A stretch of 64,000 nucleotides of DNA from Flammeovirga sp. OC4 (GCF_000812565.1 NZ_JTAM01000047.1:20262-84261); one strand, 5' to 3'. Shown: positions 48,405-58,626, counted from the stretch's first letter. Numbers and translations are program-made. Notes: generated from the letters alone by a model not told the origin.

Positions 48405-49457
48405 ATGCAAGCATTGTTAGGTTTATTATTTCATTCTATTGGTGGGGTAGCTGCTGGTAGTTTTTATATGCCTTATAATCGAGTAAAAGGTTGGGCATGG
48501 GAAAGCTACTGGATGGTTGGAGGTGTATTTTCTTGGTTGGTTGCCCCACTTGTAGCGACTTGGTTAACAATTCCCAATTTTCTAGAAATTATATTTAGTA
48601 CAGATATCAAGGTACTTTTGTTTACCTATTTGATGGGGTTATTTTGGGGAATAGGAGGTTTGTCATTTGGTTTGGGAGTACGTTACCTTGGTATGTCATT
48701 GGGCAATTCAGTTGTTCTAGGTTTTTGTGCTGCTTTTGGGGCTTTGATGCCTGCTGTTTATTACAACATTTTTCCTGAAGAAGGAAAGACATCTCTTAAT
48801 GATATGTTATCTGTAACAGGAGGACAAATGGTTCTTTTTGGTGTTTTTGTCTGTTTACTTGGCATTGTAGTATGTGGTAAAGCAGGCATGATGAAAGAAA
48901 AGGAATTATCTCCTGAAGAGCAAAAGAAAACCGTAGCTGAGTTTAATCTTGTTAAGGGACTTGTTGTGGCTATTTTGTCAGGTGTGCTTAGTTCTTTTTT
49001 CAATTTTGGAATAGAAGCTGGTAAGAATATGGCTGATGCTGCTGTTATAGCTGGACATAATCCACTCTTTCAAAATAATGTCACATTTGTAATCATCTTG
49101 TGGGGAGGACTAACAACCAATTTTATTTGGACTACTATTTTAAGTATTCAGAATAAATCTTTTAAAGATTTTGGTGATAAGACTAAGCCTTTAATAAGTA
49201 ATATACTTTTCTCTGCATTAGCAGGAATCACTTGGTTTCTTCAGTTCTTCTGTTATGGAATGGGTGAAAGTAAATTAGGTAATGGAGCTAGTTCATGGAT
49301 ATTGCACATGTCTACAATCATATTGACTGCTAACTTATGGGGCATTTATCGACAAGAATGGAAAGGGGTTAGACCTGCTACCAAACGAACTATCATTGCA
49401 GGAATTATAATAATTATATTTTCAGTAGTGTTGGTCGGAATTGGTAATTCAATGTAA
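48405..49457 (+). CDS. rhaT: L-rhamnose-proton symporter RhaT
   Basis: 350 residues with about ten membrane-spanning segments. Recognisable RhaT sections are 'GLLFHSIGGVAAGSFYMPYN', 'WESYWMVGGVFSWLVAPLVA', 'GIGGLSFGLGVRYLGMSLG' and 'GVLSSFFNFGIEAG'. It carries L-rhamnose across the inner membrane with protons. It follows the isomerase after 32 bases and is divergent from the AraC regulator, giving a compact uptake/isomerisation unit fed by the nearby rhamnosidases. Confidence 0.92.
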   Translation: MQALLGLLFHSIGGVAAGSFYMPYNRVKGWAWESYWMVGGVFSWLVAPLVATWLTIPNFLEIIFSTDIKVLLFTYLMGLFWGIGGLSFGLGVRYLGMSLGNSVVLGFCAAFGALMPAVYYNIFPEEGKTSLNDMLSVTGGQMVLFGVFVCLLGIVVCGKAGMMKEKELSPEEQKKTVAEFNLVKGLVVAILSGVLSSFFNFGIEAGKNMADAAVIAGHNPLFQNNVTFVIILWGGLTTNFIWTTILSIQNKSFKDFGDKTKPLISNILFSALAGITWFLQFFCYGMGESKLGNGASSWILHMSTIILTANLWGIYRQEWKGVRPATKRTIIAGIIIIIFSVVLVGIGNSM

Positions 49458-49615
49458 CATGAAAAACCAAAAACCTTGATTATAAAGGAGCAAAAATAAC
49501 AAGTTTTTAAATATAGAAAGAAGTAGTTAGAATCTGTCAAATTGTCTTTTTAATGTGCTCTAAATCAAGTATGTAAAATAAAGTAATTTCACTTCAAGTT
49601 GATATATAATTAGAT

Positions 49616-52600
49616 ATGATAGGTATTTTATCAAATGGAAATATATTAATGGGTAAATTTTCACTGATTATCACGCTATTATTTATTTTAGGATGTGATA
49701 AGTCAAGTAAATCTCATATTCAAGTTCAAGATTTACGTTGTGAATATAGAATTAATCCGTTAGGGATAGATAATATAAATCCACGTTTGGGTTGGAAAAT
49801 TATTGATAACCAAAAAACAAGAGGACAAAAGCAAACGGCTTATCAAATTTTGGTAGCAAGTAGCCTTAAAAAGCTAAATAAAGACAAAGGGGATATTTGG
49901 GATTCTAACAAAATAGATAATGCCCAATCCGTAAATAATCTTTATGCAGGACAACAGTTAACATCTAATCAGGAGTGTTATTGGAAGGTTCGTGTATGGG
50001 ATATGAATGGTAAAGCTTCTGATTGGAGTAAACCTGCTCGATTTACTATCGGCTTGCTAAATCCTTCTGATTGGAAAGGTGAATGGATTTTAAAAGCTGA
50101 CCAGAAAAAAACAGACCATAACTGGTACCGTAAAAATTTAGAATTGAAGAGCAAAACACAATCTGCTTTTGTATATGTGGGTTCTTTCGGTTATCATGAA
50201 TTATATGTCAATGGTCAAAAAATCACGGATAATGTGATGAATCCTGTAACTTCTTATATGAAAAAAAGGATTCCTTATTTGACTTATGATATTAAAGATT
50301 ATTTGACAAAAGGAGATAATGTAATAGCTATATGGCATGCTTCAGGTTGGGCACGTTGGAGACGTATCAGAGAATACAGAAACATTCCTTTTGTATTTAA
50401 AGCACAAGTGGAGATTTCTACTAATGGTCATCAACTTAGTTTTGGAACGGATGAAGCTTGGAAGTGTAAAAAGAGTTATAGTGAGTATTATGGGGATTGG
50501 GATATTCTTCGTTTTGGTGGAGAAATCATAGATGATAGAAAACGAGAAGACGATTGGAATAAAGCAAGCTATGATGATAGTGATTGGGCAAATGCAAGTA
50601 TTTATAATAAGGATGTTTTAAATGCAAAAATTCCTGAGGGTGAAAATATTAGCTTTGCTCTTAATAGCAGAAAGGACAAAAGAGTACGAGCAGAATATAC
50701 AGATATAAAAGCCGAGTTAAGCTCTCAAATGGTAGAACCTCAGGTCAGGTTTAAAGAAATCAAGCCGATAGGTGTTAAGCAAAAAAGTGAGAATACCTAT
50801 GTGATTGATATGGGTGAAAACTATACAGGTTTTTTTGAAATGAACTTGTATAATGGTTCAGAAGGTGATACAGTTACTTTTGAAATTGCAGACCAAGAAG
50901 GTAATGTTTCGACTTGGAATCAAAAAAGCCAATATATCTATGGTCAATCAGGAAAAGGACATTTTACAAACCGCTTTAACTTGGCAGGTGGTAGATGGTT
51001 TACAGTTTCAGGTTTGAACTATAAACCAGAATTGAAAGACATTAAAGGTTTTGTAATTACCAATGATAGAAAACAGATTAGCAGTTTTGAAAGTTCTAGT
51101 GAACTTCTAAATGAAATTTATGAAGTAAATCTAAGAACTTATCTGGCTAATACGATTGATGGCATATTAGTGGACTGTCCACATAGAGAAAGGCGAGGTT
51201 GGGGAGAGGTAACTGTGGCCGCTATGTACGGAGATGCTTTACCTAACTTTGAAAGTGGAGCATATATGCAACAGTATGCTCAATTGATGCAAGATACACA
51301 AACAGGCGATGGAAAAATACGAGCTGTTATCAACGAGGAAGATAGACCATTTTTAATGTGGAAAGCCAATAATCCTATCACGATTTGGGAAACTTATAGA
51401 ATGTTGGGTGATAAAAAATTCTTGGAAGATAATTACGCTTCTATGAAAAAATGGATGGAGTGGATGTATAAAAATTCAGATTATGAAACTGGAGGAGCAT
51501 TAAAAATAGGAGTAAGAGGCAAACGTGAAATGCCCGGTTTAGGGGATTGGTGTACCCCAAGAGGAAATTTTTGGGATAGTAGTAACTCACCTGAATCAGC
51601 ACATTTTAATAATTGTGTATACGCTTTTATGTTAGATTGTTCCAAAAAAATGGCAGAAGTTTTAGGTAGGATAGATGATGTGAAAGTATACGCTAATCGT
51701 CTGAAAGTACAACAAAAAGCCACTCATAAACTTTCGTATAATGCAGAAACAGGCAAATACCTTGATGGAAGACAAGTAAACCAAGCTTTTGCTCTATTAG
51801 CAGGTGTTACTCCAATTAAAGAACGAGAAAAAGTGATGGCTCAATTAGCTGATAATGTACTTTATACTTTTCCGTATTATGATACAGGAAGTTCAGGACA
51901 AGCACTTTATACTCGATTTTTTGGCGAATATGGAGAACGAATGGATTTAGTTTACGAACTGCTTCAAGATACAAGACACCCAAGTTATGGTTATTTTTTA
52001 CGTCAAGGTAAGACCGTTTGGCCAGAGCGATGGTCAGCCGTTGGAAATAGTCAGATTCATACTTGTTATACAGGGATTGGAGGATATTTTATAAAAGGTT
52101 TTGGCGGTATACGTCCTAATAAGGAGAAGGCAGGAATGAAAGATTTTATTGTTAAACCTACGCCAGTGGGTGATTTGACTTTTGCTAATACAAGCCTTGA
52201 GTCCATGTATGGAAAGATTACCGTAAATTGGAAGGTTGAGAAAGACCATGCGACTTATCAAGTGGAAGTACCTGCCAACTGTTCTGCTAAAGTTTATATT
52301 CCTGCTGTGAGTAAAGATAATGTTTTAGAAGGAGGGGTGAGTGTTGAAAATACTCATAATATAGCTTACGTTGGGATGGAGAGAAGTGAAGCCGTTGGCA
52401 ATTATATAATTTACCAAGTACAGTCAGGTGTTTATAAATTTAGTGTTAATCTTTTACCCAAAACACAAATTCCTGACCCAATTTACAAAGGTAATAACCT
52501 TAGTTTGATAGGACGAGTAAGTGCGTCTTCTCTCTATATAGAAACAGAAAAACTACCAAAATTTGAAGCATTTAGAGTAAATGATAAAGAGCTTTCAACA

Positions 52601-52891
52601 AGTTGGAAAGCTGATGGAGAATTACCGGAATGGCTTGAAATTGCTTGGGTAAAACCTCAATCATTTGCTAGTGTTGTGATTAATGAAAATGGTAATCATA
52701 TCAAAGGCTATAAAGTTCAGTATTGGGACGGTAAATCATGGGTAAAATTAATAGAAGGAGATAATATAGGCAAAGAGAAAACACATTCATTTAATGCTGT
52801 TACAGCAAGTAAATGTCGATTGCTGATTACTAAAGCAGAAGGCAGTCCTAGTATTGCTGAATTCCAAATTCTAAAGGCTAATAAATTGTAA
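49616..52891 (+). CDS. GH78 family alpha-L-rhamnosidase with C-terminal F5/8-type domain
   Basis: Up to 1091 residues. A lipoprotein leader ('LFILGC-DKS') is better placed if translation starts at ATG 49649. An N-terminal fibronectin-like domain ('CEYRINPLGI', 'NPRLGWKI'), beta-sandwich domains and an alpha/alpha-barrel follow; the catalytic region has 'DCPHRERRGWGEV' in place of the commoner 'CPQRDERLGWTGD'. 'VWPERWSAVG' lies late in the barrel. A discoidin-like domain (~970-1090, 'LSTSWKADGELPEWLEIAW') would bind sugar. The enzyme hydrolyses terminal alpha-L-rhamnosides. It follows rhaT by 158 bases. Confidence 0.87.
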   Translation: MIGILSNGNILMGKFSLIITLLFILGCDKSSKSHIQVQDLRCEYRINPLGIDNINPRLGWKIIDNQKTRGQKQTAYQILVASSLKKLNKDKGDIWDSNKIDNAQSVNNLYAGQQLTSNQECYWKVRVWDMNGKASDWSKPARFTIGLLNPSDWKGEWILKADQKKTDHNWYRKNLELKSKTQSAFVYVGSFGYHELYVNGQKITDNVMNPVTSYMKKRIPYLTYDIKDYLTKGDNVIAIWHASGWARWRRIREYRNIPFVFKAQVEISTNGHQLSFGTDEAWKCKKSYSEYYGDWDILRFGGEIIDDRKREDDWNKASYDDSDWANASIYNKDVLNAKIPEGENISFALNSRKDKRVRAEYTDIKAELSSQMVEPQVRFKEIKPIGVKQKSENTYVIDMGENYTGFFEMNLYNGSEGDTVTFEIADQEGNVSTWNQKSQYIYGQSGKGHFTNRFNLAGGRWFTVSGLNYKPELKDIKGFVITNDRKQISSFESSSELLNEIYEVNLRTYLANTIDGILVDCPHRERRGWGEVTVAAMYGDALPNFESGAYMQQYAQLMQDTQTGDGKIRAVINEEDRPFLMWKANNPITIWETYRMLGDKKFLEDNYASMKKWMEWMYKNSDYETGGALKIGVRGKREMPGLGDWCTPRGNFWDSSNSPESAHFNNCVYAFMLDCSKKMAEVLGRIDDVKVYANRLKVQQKATHKLSYNAETGKYLDGRQVNQAFALLAGVTPIKEREKVMAQLADNVLYTFPYYDTGSSGQALYTRFFGEYGERMDLVYELLQDTRHPSYGYFLRQGKTVWPERWSAVGNSQIHTCYTGIGGYFIKGFGGIRPNKEKAGMKDFIVKPTPVGDLTFANTSLESMYGKITVNWKVEKDHATYQVEVPANCSAKVYIPAVSKDNVLEGGVSVENTHNIAYVGMERSEAVGNYIIYQVQSGVYKFSVNLLPKTQIPDPIYKGNNLSLIGRVSASSLYIETEKLPKFEAFRVNDKELSTSWKADGELPEWLEIAWVKPQSFASVVINENGNHIKGYKVQYWDGKSWVKLIEGDNIGKEKTHSFNAVTASKCRLLITKAEGSPSIAEFQILKANKL

Positions 52892-52895
52892 GATA

Positions 52896-52936
52896 ATGGA
52901 AAAATAAAGGATTTAAACTGTCTTTTATTTTTCCAT
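52896..52936 (+). terminator. AT-rich terminator hairpin after GH78 copy 1
   Basis: ATGGAAAAATAAA (52896-52908) and TTTATTTTTCCAT (52924-52936) form a perfect 13-bp stem that begins 5 bases after the stop codon. There is no long T-run beyond the arm, so strength is uncertain. Confidence 0.6.
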
Positions 52937-53011
52937 ACTCTCCTAAATCAAACCCTATTAAGAGACTATGGAAATTCCCGAGGTAAAACCTATTCCAAGC
53001 ATGTTCTAATT

Positions 53012-53079
53012 CGAATAATGGACTATATCATTATTGTATAAGACTATAATTCTAGCTCATCCTCTTAGATTTATTGCCT
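53012..53079 (+). repeat. Duplicated intergenic block, copy 1
   Basis: Begins CGAATAATGGACTATATCA and matches 58762-58825 at most positions through 'CTTAGATTTATT'. It lies ~75-140 bases upstream of the GH39-like gene, so it may carry promoter or leader sequence. It directly follows a family-2 terminal motif (TATTCCAAGCATGTTCTAAT, 52991-53010). Confidence 0.6.
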
Positions 53080-53153
53080 AGATTATGCATTTGCAACAAT
53101 TACAAAAATAACATAACCACTAATATATTTTATTCAAACATACACTATCAACA

Positions 53154-55508
53154 ATGAAAAAGATAATCATTTCCATACTAACCATGCTTTGTGGAATAAC
53201 AATGCACATTCATGGACAAATTATTCTAAAAACAGATTTTACGGATAATAGTAAGGCAAAGGGTATGATACATTACCCTTTGGATGTTTTTAACCGTATT
53301 TCACCAATTAATGGTTTTAGAACACCAAGTACACCAAATGCTAAACTATGTATTGTACGTCCTTTAGGTGGGAAATATAGCAATGGTGATGCAGACCTTA
53401 GTTTAGACACTTACTTATGGGATGAAGAGAAAAAAGAGTTTTATACTGACTTTACTTTACTTAAAAAGCAAATTGATGGCGTTTTAAATAGAGGAGTTGG
53501 TATTCATCAAATTGTATTAGATAACCCTTCTTGGGCATTTCAACGAAATGCTTTAGGAGAGCTTGAAGGTGGTTCACTAAAGGTTTCTACTTATGGAAAT
53601 GCCGAGCCTCCAAAAGATTTCAATTTATGGGCTATGTATTTGAAAGATGTGATGAACTTCTTAATCGATACGTATGGTAAGGATGAAGTGCTAAAAATAC
53701 AATTTGGTATAGGTCGTGAAATTGGAACTGAAGGGCATTGGAAAGGAACAAAGGAGCAGTTTTTTGATTTTTATCAGAAGTCAGTAACAGCTATTCATGA
53801 AGTACTTCCTCAAGCAATGGTGGGTTCTCATTTTTTGTGGGGAACATCTTCAAAGTCATGGGCAGTTGATTTTGTCAAATGGTGTAAAACTAATAACGTA
53901 CATTATGATGTGTTAGGCGTTTCTTACTATCCTTTTTACCACAGAGTCAATAGAACGAATTTTACTCAGGTTTATAAAGATGATTTTGGTGTAATTAAAG
54001 ATATTCCTGAATGGAATGACAATGCTGTATTTGAGATTCATGAATTTGCCCTTATCAAAACTATGAATGCTAAGGGGAATGGTTATGAGAGTGCTTCTGC
54101 AAAATATCAGAATTCTTTTTTAGTTGGAGTGATGAAGATGTTTTATGAGAACAATATCAAAAACTTGTTTCAATGGGGAGCAGGAGACCAGTATCAGCCT
54201 GCTAATCAGGAAATTTTCAAACTGAAAGGGAATACTTATTATACTAATACAAAAAGTGGTACACCACAATCATCTGGCAATTATGTTGATGCTATTTTTA
54301 CCAAAGATGTAGAAAACGAAGCCTATAACATAATGGCTTATAATTATAATGCTAAGCCATCTTCTAACGTAACTGAAAATTTGAATTTTGTAGCAAAAAT
54401 TGATGCTCCTTCAGGAACAAATATTAAATACCGTTCAGCGATATACGATGAATCTACCAATAATTTAACATGGTCTTCTTGGCAATATGCTACTACCACA
54501 GGTATAGATACTAATAAGTCTACGGTTACATTTGATAGCCAATTACCTCCATTTTCATTTTTAAAATATGAGTTTCATATTACTGATGAATCTCCTGAAC
54601 CAGTAGACGCTAGTGGTATGATTGATAACCTTTTGTTTTATTATCCGCTTGAAAGTGATGGAACTGATTTGAGTGAAAAAGGGAATCATGCTACATTGGG
54701 CAGTGCTGTGACTTTTACATCTGGAAAAAAAGGAAATGGAGCTTTATTTAGTTATACAGAAGGCTCGTTTTTAACTTCTGCTGATGAAGTATTCAAGTAT
54801 AATTACCCGACAGCATATACCATTGCTTTTTGGTTGAAAGTATCAGACTATACTACAAGAGCAGATATACTTCAAGCTGTCGGAGGTAGAACATTATTGA
54901 CTTCAAATGAAGATTTGAGTTTTAAGAATTTTCATCAAAAAAAATCCATTTCATTTAATGTAACAGAAGAAGAAAAAAATGAATGGTTTCATATTGCTTT
55001 GGTCATTGACCAACGTGAAGGGCAGACTCAACATAAGTTTTATATCAATGGACAACAGAGTGGTTCTATTGCAGAAGGTTATGAATTGGAAACGGATAAA
55101 CCTCAATCTATAGGTCGTCTGGTTTTTGGGGCATCATCAGACCAAGCTTTACAGAGAAATTTTACGGGTATGCTAGATGAAATATATATGTTTGATGATA
55201 TTCTTTCTGAGGGTGAAATCAACTTATTGATGAATACTGATAATCTAATGAACCCAGTGATAAATTCTCATTTCTTAGATAAAAAGGATAATATAGTTTT
55301 ATTTCCTGTTCCTGCCCAACACACCCTAAACTATAGGGGTGTTGATGCTGTGCAGATTGAAATTTATAACCTTTCAGGTACATTACTCAAAGTTTATAAC
55401 CCAATTCAAAATCAACTAGATATTTCTTTATTAGACAAAGGTATGTATATACTTAAACTGCAAGATAGAAATGGAAAAGTGTCAAGGGTACAGTTTATTA
55501 AGTTGTAA
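53154..55508 (+). CDS. GH39-like clan GH-A hydrolase with LamG-like and T9SS domains
   Basis: 784 residues: signal peptide ('MHIHG-Q'), TIM-barrel hydrolase (~22-420) plus beta-sandwich, LamG/concanavalin-like domain (~490-690, 'MLDEIYMFDDILSEGE') and a T9SS sorting domain ('VLFPVPAQHTL'). The likely acid/base is Glu189 in 'IGREIGTEGHW', where the usual Asn before Glu is Arg; the nucleophile is Glu297 in 'FEIHEFA'. Formosa ulvan loci contain GH39 enzymes, so a role on ulvan oligosaccharides (for example xylose- or rhamnose-releasing) is plausible. The domain order indicates a surface or extracellular enzyme. Confidence 0.65.
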   Translation: MKKIIISILTMLCGITMHIHGQIILKTDFTDNSKAKGMIHYPLDVFNRISPINGFRTPSTPNAKLCIVRPLGGKYSNGDADLSLDTYLWDEEKKEFYTDFTLLKKQIDGVLNRGVGIHQIVLDNPSWAFQRNALGELEGGSLKVSTYGNAEPPKDFNLWAMYLKDVMNFLIDTYGKDEVLKIQFGIGREIGTEGHWKGTKEQFFDFYQKSVTAIHEVLPQAMVGSHFLWGTSSKSWAVDFVKWCKTNNVHYDVLGVSYYPFYHRVNRTNFTQVYKDDFGVIKDIPEWNDNAVFEIHEFALIKTMNAKGNGYESASAKYQNSFLVGVMKMFYENNIKNLFQWGAGDQYQPANQEIFKLKGNTYYTNTKSGTPQSSGNYVDAIFTKDVENEAYNIMAYNYNAKPSSNVTENLNFVAKIDAPSGTNIKYRSAIYDESTNNLTWSSWQYATTTGIDTNKSTVTFDSQLPPFSFLKYEFHITDESPEPVDASGMIDNLLFYYPLESDGTDLSEKGNHATLGSAVTFTSGKKGNGALFSYTEGSFLTSADEVFKYNYPTAYTIAFWLKVSDYTTRADILQAVGGRTLLTSNEDLSFKNFHQKKSISFNVTEEEKNEWFHIALVIDQREGQTQHKFYINGQQSGSIAEGYELETDKPQSIGRLVFGASSDQALQRNFTGMLDEIYMFDDILSEGEINLLMNTDNLMNPVINSHFLDKKDNIVLFPVPAQHTLNYRGVDAVQIEIYNLSGTLLKVYNPIQNQLDISLLDKGMYILKLQDRNGKVSRVQFIKL

Positions 55509-55583
55509 CTACCTTGATAAAAGTAAATTGATTCAAACATAAATTCATTTAAAAGTCAGTAAAATTATATTTTGATAATTATC

Positions 55584-58352
55584 ATGAAAAATAGTTGTTT
55601 TTATCTCCTCATTTTACATCTAATATTTATTTCTTGTGGAACGAGTTCCGACATTGAATTACCGTCCCCTGAAGCGTTGACTGTTTCAGAAAGATTTAAA
55701 AACCCAATTGGGTTTTATGACAGTATTCCAGACTTTTCGTGGAAATTGCCTACTTCAGTTCAAGGACAATCTGCTTATGCTATTGTGGTGGCAAGTTCTC
55801 TCGACTTATTGGAAAAAAAGCCTGATTTGTGGAAAAGCGGCATAGTGAAGTCAGACCAATCCCTATTTGTAAAGTACGAAGGAAAAGCATTGACTTCACG
55901 TCAGAAAGTTTATTGGAAAGTGAAGTTTTGGGATAATAAAGGTAAGGAATCACATTGGAGTGAAACAGCTCATTTTGAATTAGGGCTTTTGAGGAATAGT
56001 GATTGGAAAGGGAAATGGATACATATTCCTTACGAGCAATTGAATGAAACAGATTATCTTGGGTCGTTACTATTCCGACCACAATATATCCGAAAAGAAA
56101 TCCAAATTCCAGAAGATGTTAAAAATGCAAGGTTATACATTACTGCTAAAGGAGTATATGAAGCTTATGTAAATGGAATTAAAGTAAGCGATGATAGAAT
56201 GTCACCTGGGTGGGTTCCTTATAGGAAATATATACCGACACTGACTTATAATTTAAGTAAGTTGCTTAAAAAAGGGAAAAATACAATTGGAGTTGTAGTG
56301 GCAGAGGGGTGGTACGCTGGTCGTATATATTTAAGAAAAAGAAAAAAAACACATCAAGAAACACCTTCTTTGCTTTGTCAATTAGAAATAGAACATGATA
56401 AAGGTAAGATGCAAATTGTATCTGACGAAGATTGGAAAGTTAACCAAAATGGTCCTATTCGTGTTTCAAAAATTTATGATGGCGAAACGTATGATGCTAA
56501 TTTTGAATTAGGAGAATGGAATAAAAACAATTACAATGAGTCAGGATGGAGTAATGTACAAACCCAAGCACTTGATAGTGCTGTTTTATTGTTGCCGAAA
56601 CGTTTTGGAAGTGTCAAAGATAAAGAGATTATTGAGGTAAAAAATATTACACAACCAAAACCTGATATTGCTATTTTCAATTTTGGACAGAACAATGTAG
56701 GAGTTCCTTTACTAAATGTTCCAATGAAAAAAGGAGATACCTTGAAAGTTAGGTTTGCCGAAATGCTTAACACTGATGGTACTCTATACACAAAGAACTA
56801 CAGAAGTGCCAAATCAACCGACTATTATGTAGCAGCAAAAGATGGAGTTATACATTGGAGGCCAAGCTTTACTTTTCACGGTTATCAATATGTTGAATTA
56901 AGCGGATACCTCAAAGGAGAACAACCACAGAAAAACTGGGTAAAAGCTATTGTTCAATATTCTGATTTTAACTCAAATGGTACTTTTTCCTCATCACATA
57001 AAAAATTGAATCAATTGCAAAGCAATATTCGTTGGGGACTCAAAAGTAATTTCTTTGACGTTCCTACAGATTGTCCTCAGCGAGATGAACGCTTGGGGTG
57101 GACAGGTGATGCTCAAGTAATAACACCTACAGCTATATACAATGCTGATATGTATGCTTTTTGGACAGGATACTTACAAAGTATGAGGTTTGAACAAATT
57201 AAAAATGGAAGTATACCTAAAGTGATTCCAAGTAATTTAGGAAATGGTGCATCGACTGGGTGGGGTGATGCTTGTGTTATTATTCCTTGGGAGCTTTATT
57301 TTAGGACAGGTGATACAAATGTTTTGCAAGAAAACTATGGAATGATGAAAAAATGGCTTGAGTATTATGCACGACATGCTCAAGGAAATATTGTTGAAAC
57401 AATGCATGCTTTTGGAGATTGGTTACAACCTTTTGCAAGTTTAGATAAAAAAGGACAAGAAGGTAGACGTGGTGATACACCCAAAAATTACATTGCTACG
57501 GCATATTATGCAAGGTCTGTTGAGTTGACCTATAAAACAGCTTTAGTTTTAGGAAAAACAGAGGATGCAAATTATTATAAAACCTTGTATGATGCTATAA
57601 AAAATGCATTTCAAAAAAGATTTTATGACAATAATGGAAAGACTAAACACAAAATAGAAACTCAAACACAATATCTTTTGGCGATAGAGTTTGATTTGAT
57701 TACTGATGATTTGAAACCTAAAGTTTATAAGCATTTAAAAAGGGTTATTAATGATTGTGATAATCATCTACGAACTGGTTTTTTAGGTACACCAATTCTT
57801 CCTTTTGCTTTAGATAAGGCAGGAGAAACTGATTTGATGTATTCAATTTTATTTAAGGAGACTTATCCTTCGTGGTTTTATTCTATCAATCAGGGGGCAA
57901 CTACAATGTGGGAACGTTGGAACAGCTATACACACAAAGATGGCTTCAATAAACAAGGTATGAACTCATTTAACCATTATGCTTATGGTGCTATTGGACA
58001 ATGGATGTATGAGCGAATAGCTGGTATAAAACCTATTGAAGCAGGGTATAAAAAAATAGAGATTGCTCCAATACCTGGGGGGGCTTTGACATCAGCACAG
58101 GCAAGTTATATGAGCCCTTACGGTGAGGTCAGTTCTGAATGGAAATTGAAAAATGGAGTTTTTGAATTGAAAGCAACTATCCCTTCAAATACCACAGCAG
58201 TAATAAAAGTTTTTGGCAATACTGCTGAAAATTTGATACTGAATGGAAAGTCATTTGTTGAAAATGAGCGTGTAAAATTAACGAATAAAGGAGGGGAATA
58301 CTTTGAGTTACTTGTACAACCAGGTAGCTATGTATTTGAAACGAAACACTAA
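55584..58352 (+). CDS. GH78 family alpha-L-rhamnosidase, second copy
   Basis: 922-residue lipoprotein ('LIFISC-GTS') from ATG 55584; TTG 55572 is in frame but ATG suits the leader. GH78 layout: N-terminal Fn3-like domain, two beta-sandwich domains, alpha/alpha-barrel with the canonical 'CPQRDERLGWTGDAQ' (general-acid Glu included), 'TTMWERWNSYT' and a C-terminal beta-domain ending 'QPGSYVFETKH'. It releases terminal alpha-L-rhamnose. It differs from the 49616 enzyme in the catalytic-loop motif and lacks its discoidin domain, suggesting different rhamnoside targets. 76 bases follow the GH39-like gene, so co-transcription is possible. Confidence 0.9.
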   Translation: MKNSCFYLLILHLIFISCGTSSDIELPSPEALTVSERFKNPIGFYDSIPDFSWKLPTSVQGQSAYAIVVASSLDLLEKKPDLWKSGIVKSDQSLFVKYEGKALTSRQKVYWKVKFWDNKGKESHWSETAHFELGLLRNSDWKGKWIHIPYEQLNETDYLGSLLFRPQYIRKEIQIPEDVKNARLYITAKGVYEAYVNGIKVSDDRMSPGWVPYRKYIPTLTYNLSKLLKKGKNTIGVVVAEGWYAGRIYLRKRKKTHQETPSLLCQLEIEHDKGKMQIVSDEDWKVNQNGPIRVSKIYDGETYDANFELGEWNKNNYNESGWSNVQTQALDSAVLLLPKRFGSVKDKEIIEVKNITQPKPDIAIFNFGQNNVGVPLLNVPMKKGDTLKVRFAEMLNTDGTLYTKNYRSAKSTDYYVAAKDGVIHWRPSFTFHGYQYVELSGYLKGEQPQKNWVKAIVQYSDFNSNGTFSSSHKKLNQLQSNIRWGLKSNFFDVPTDCPQRDERLGWTGDAQVITPTAIYNADMYAFWTGYLQSMRFEQIKNGSIPKVIPSNLGNGASTGWGDACVIIPWELYFRTGDTNVLQENYGMMKKWLEYYARHAQGNIVETMHAFGDWLQPFASLDKKGQEGRRGDTPKNYIATAYYARSVELTYKTALVLGKTEDANYYKTLYDAIKNAFQKRFYDNNGKTKHKIETQTQYLLAIEFDLITDDLKPKVYKHLKRVINDCDNHLRTGFLGTPILPFALDKAGETDLMYSILFKETYPSWFYSINQGATTMWERWNSYTHKDGFNKQGMNSFNHYAYGAIGQWMYERIAGIKPIEAGYKKIEIAPIPGGALTSAQASYMSPYGEVSSEWKLKNGVFELKATIPSNTTAVIKVFGNTAENLILNGKSFVENERVKLTNKGGEYFELLVQPGSYVFETKH

Positions 58353-58394
58353 TTCTTTATTAGTCAACAATTAATTTACCAAATTAAATACTCT

Positions 58395-58559
58395 TTAGAG
58401 TCTGTTTGGAATAGAGCTTTTGACTGAAGATTTTCAATTTTGGCTTGTGATAAAGGTACATTATAAGAGAATAGCAGAGCCATTGTCTCAAAATTTGAAA
58501 AAGTCTCATCCCAAAAGAGGAGGTTTGAGACCAACAGATTTATACCAAACATGCTCTAA
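58395..58559. mobile_element. MITE-like element, family 2, copy D
   Basis: 165-bp element with inverted ends TTAGAGTCTGTTTGGAATA and TATACCAAACATGCTCTAA, 16 of 19 positions complementary. No reading frame of note. The outermost TTA/TAA could be a target duplication, as for IS5-type elements; this is inference. Confidence 0.65.
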
Positions 58560-58626
58560 GTGGTTACTCCTATCAATATTTCTTAAAAGACAAATCAAGT
58601 TAATTTCACTTAATTCAAACTTATAG

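Noticed and set aside
58420..58626. 68-codon open frame on the + strand
   Set aside because: It lies mostly within the family-2 MITE-like element and runs out of it without any protein-like feature.
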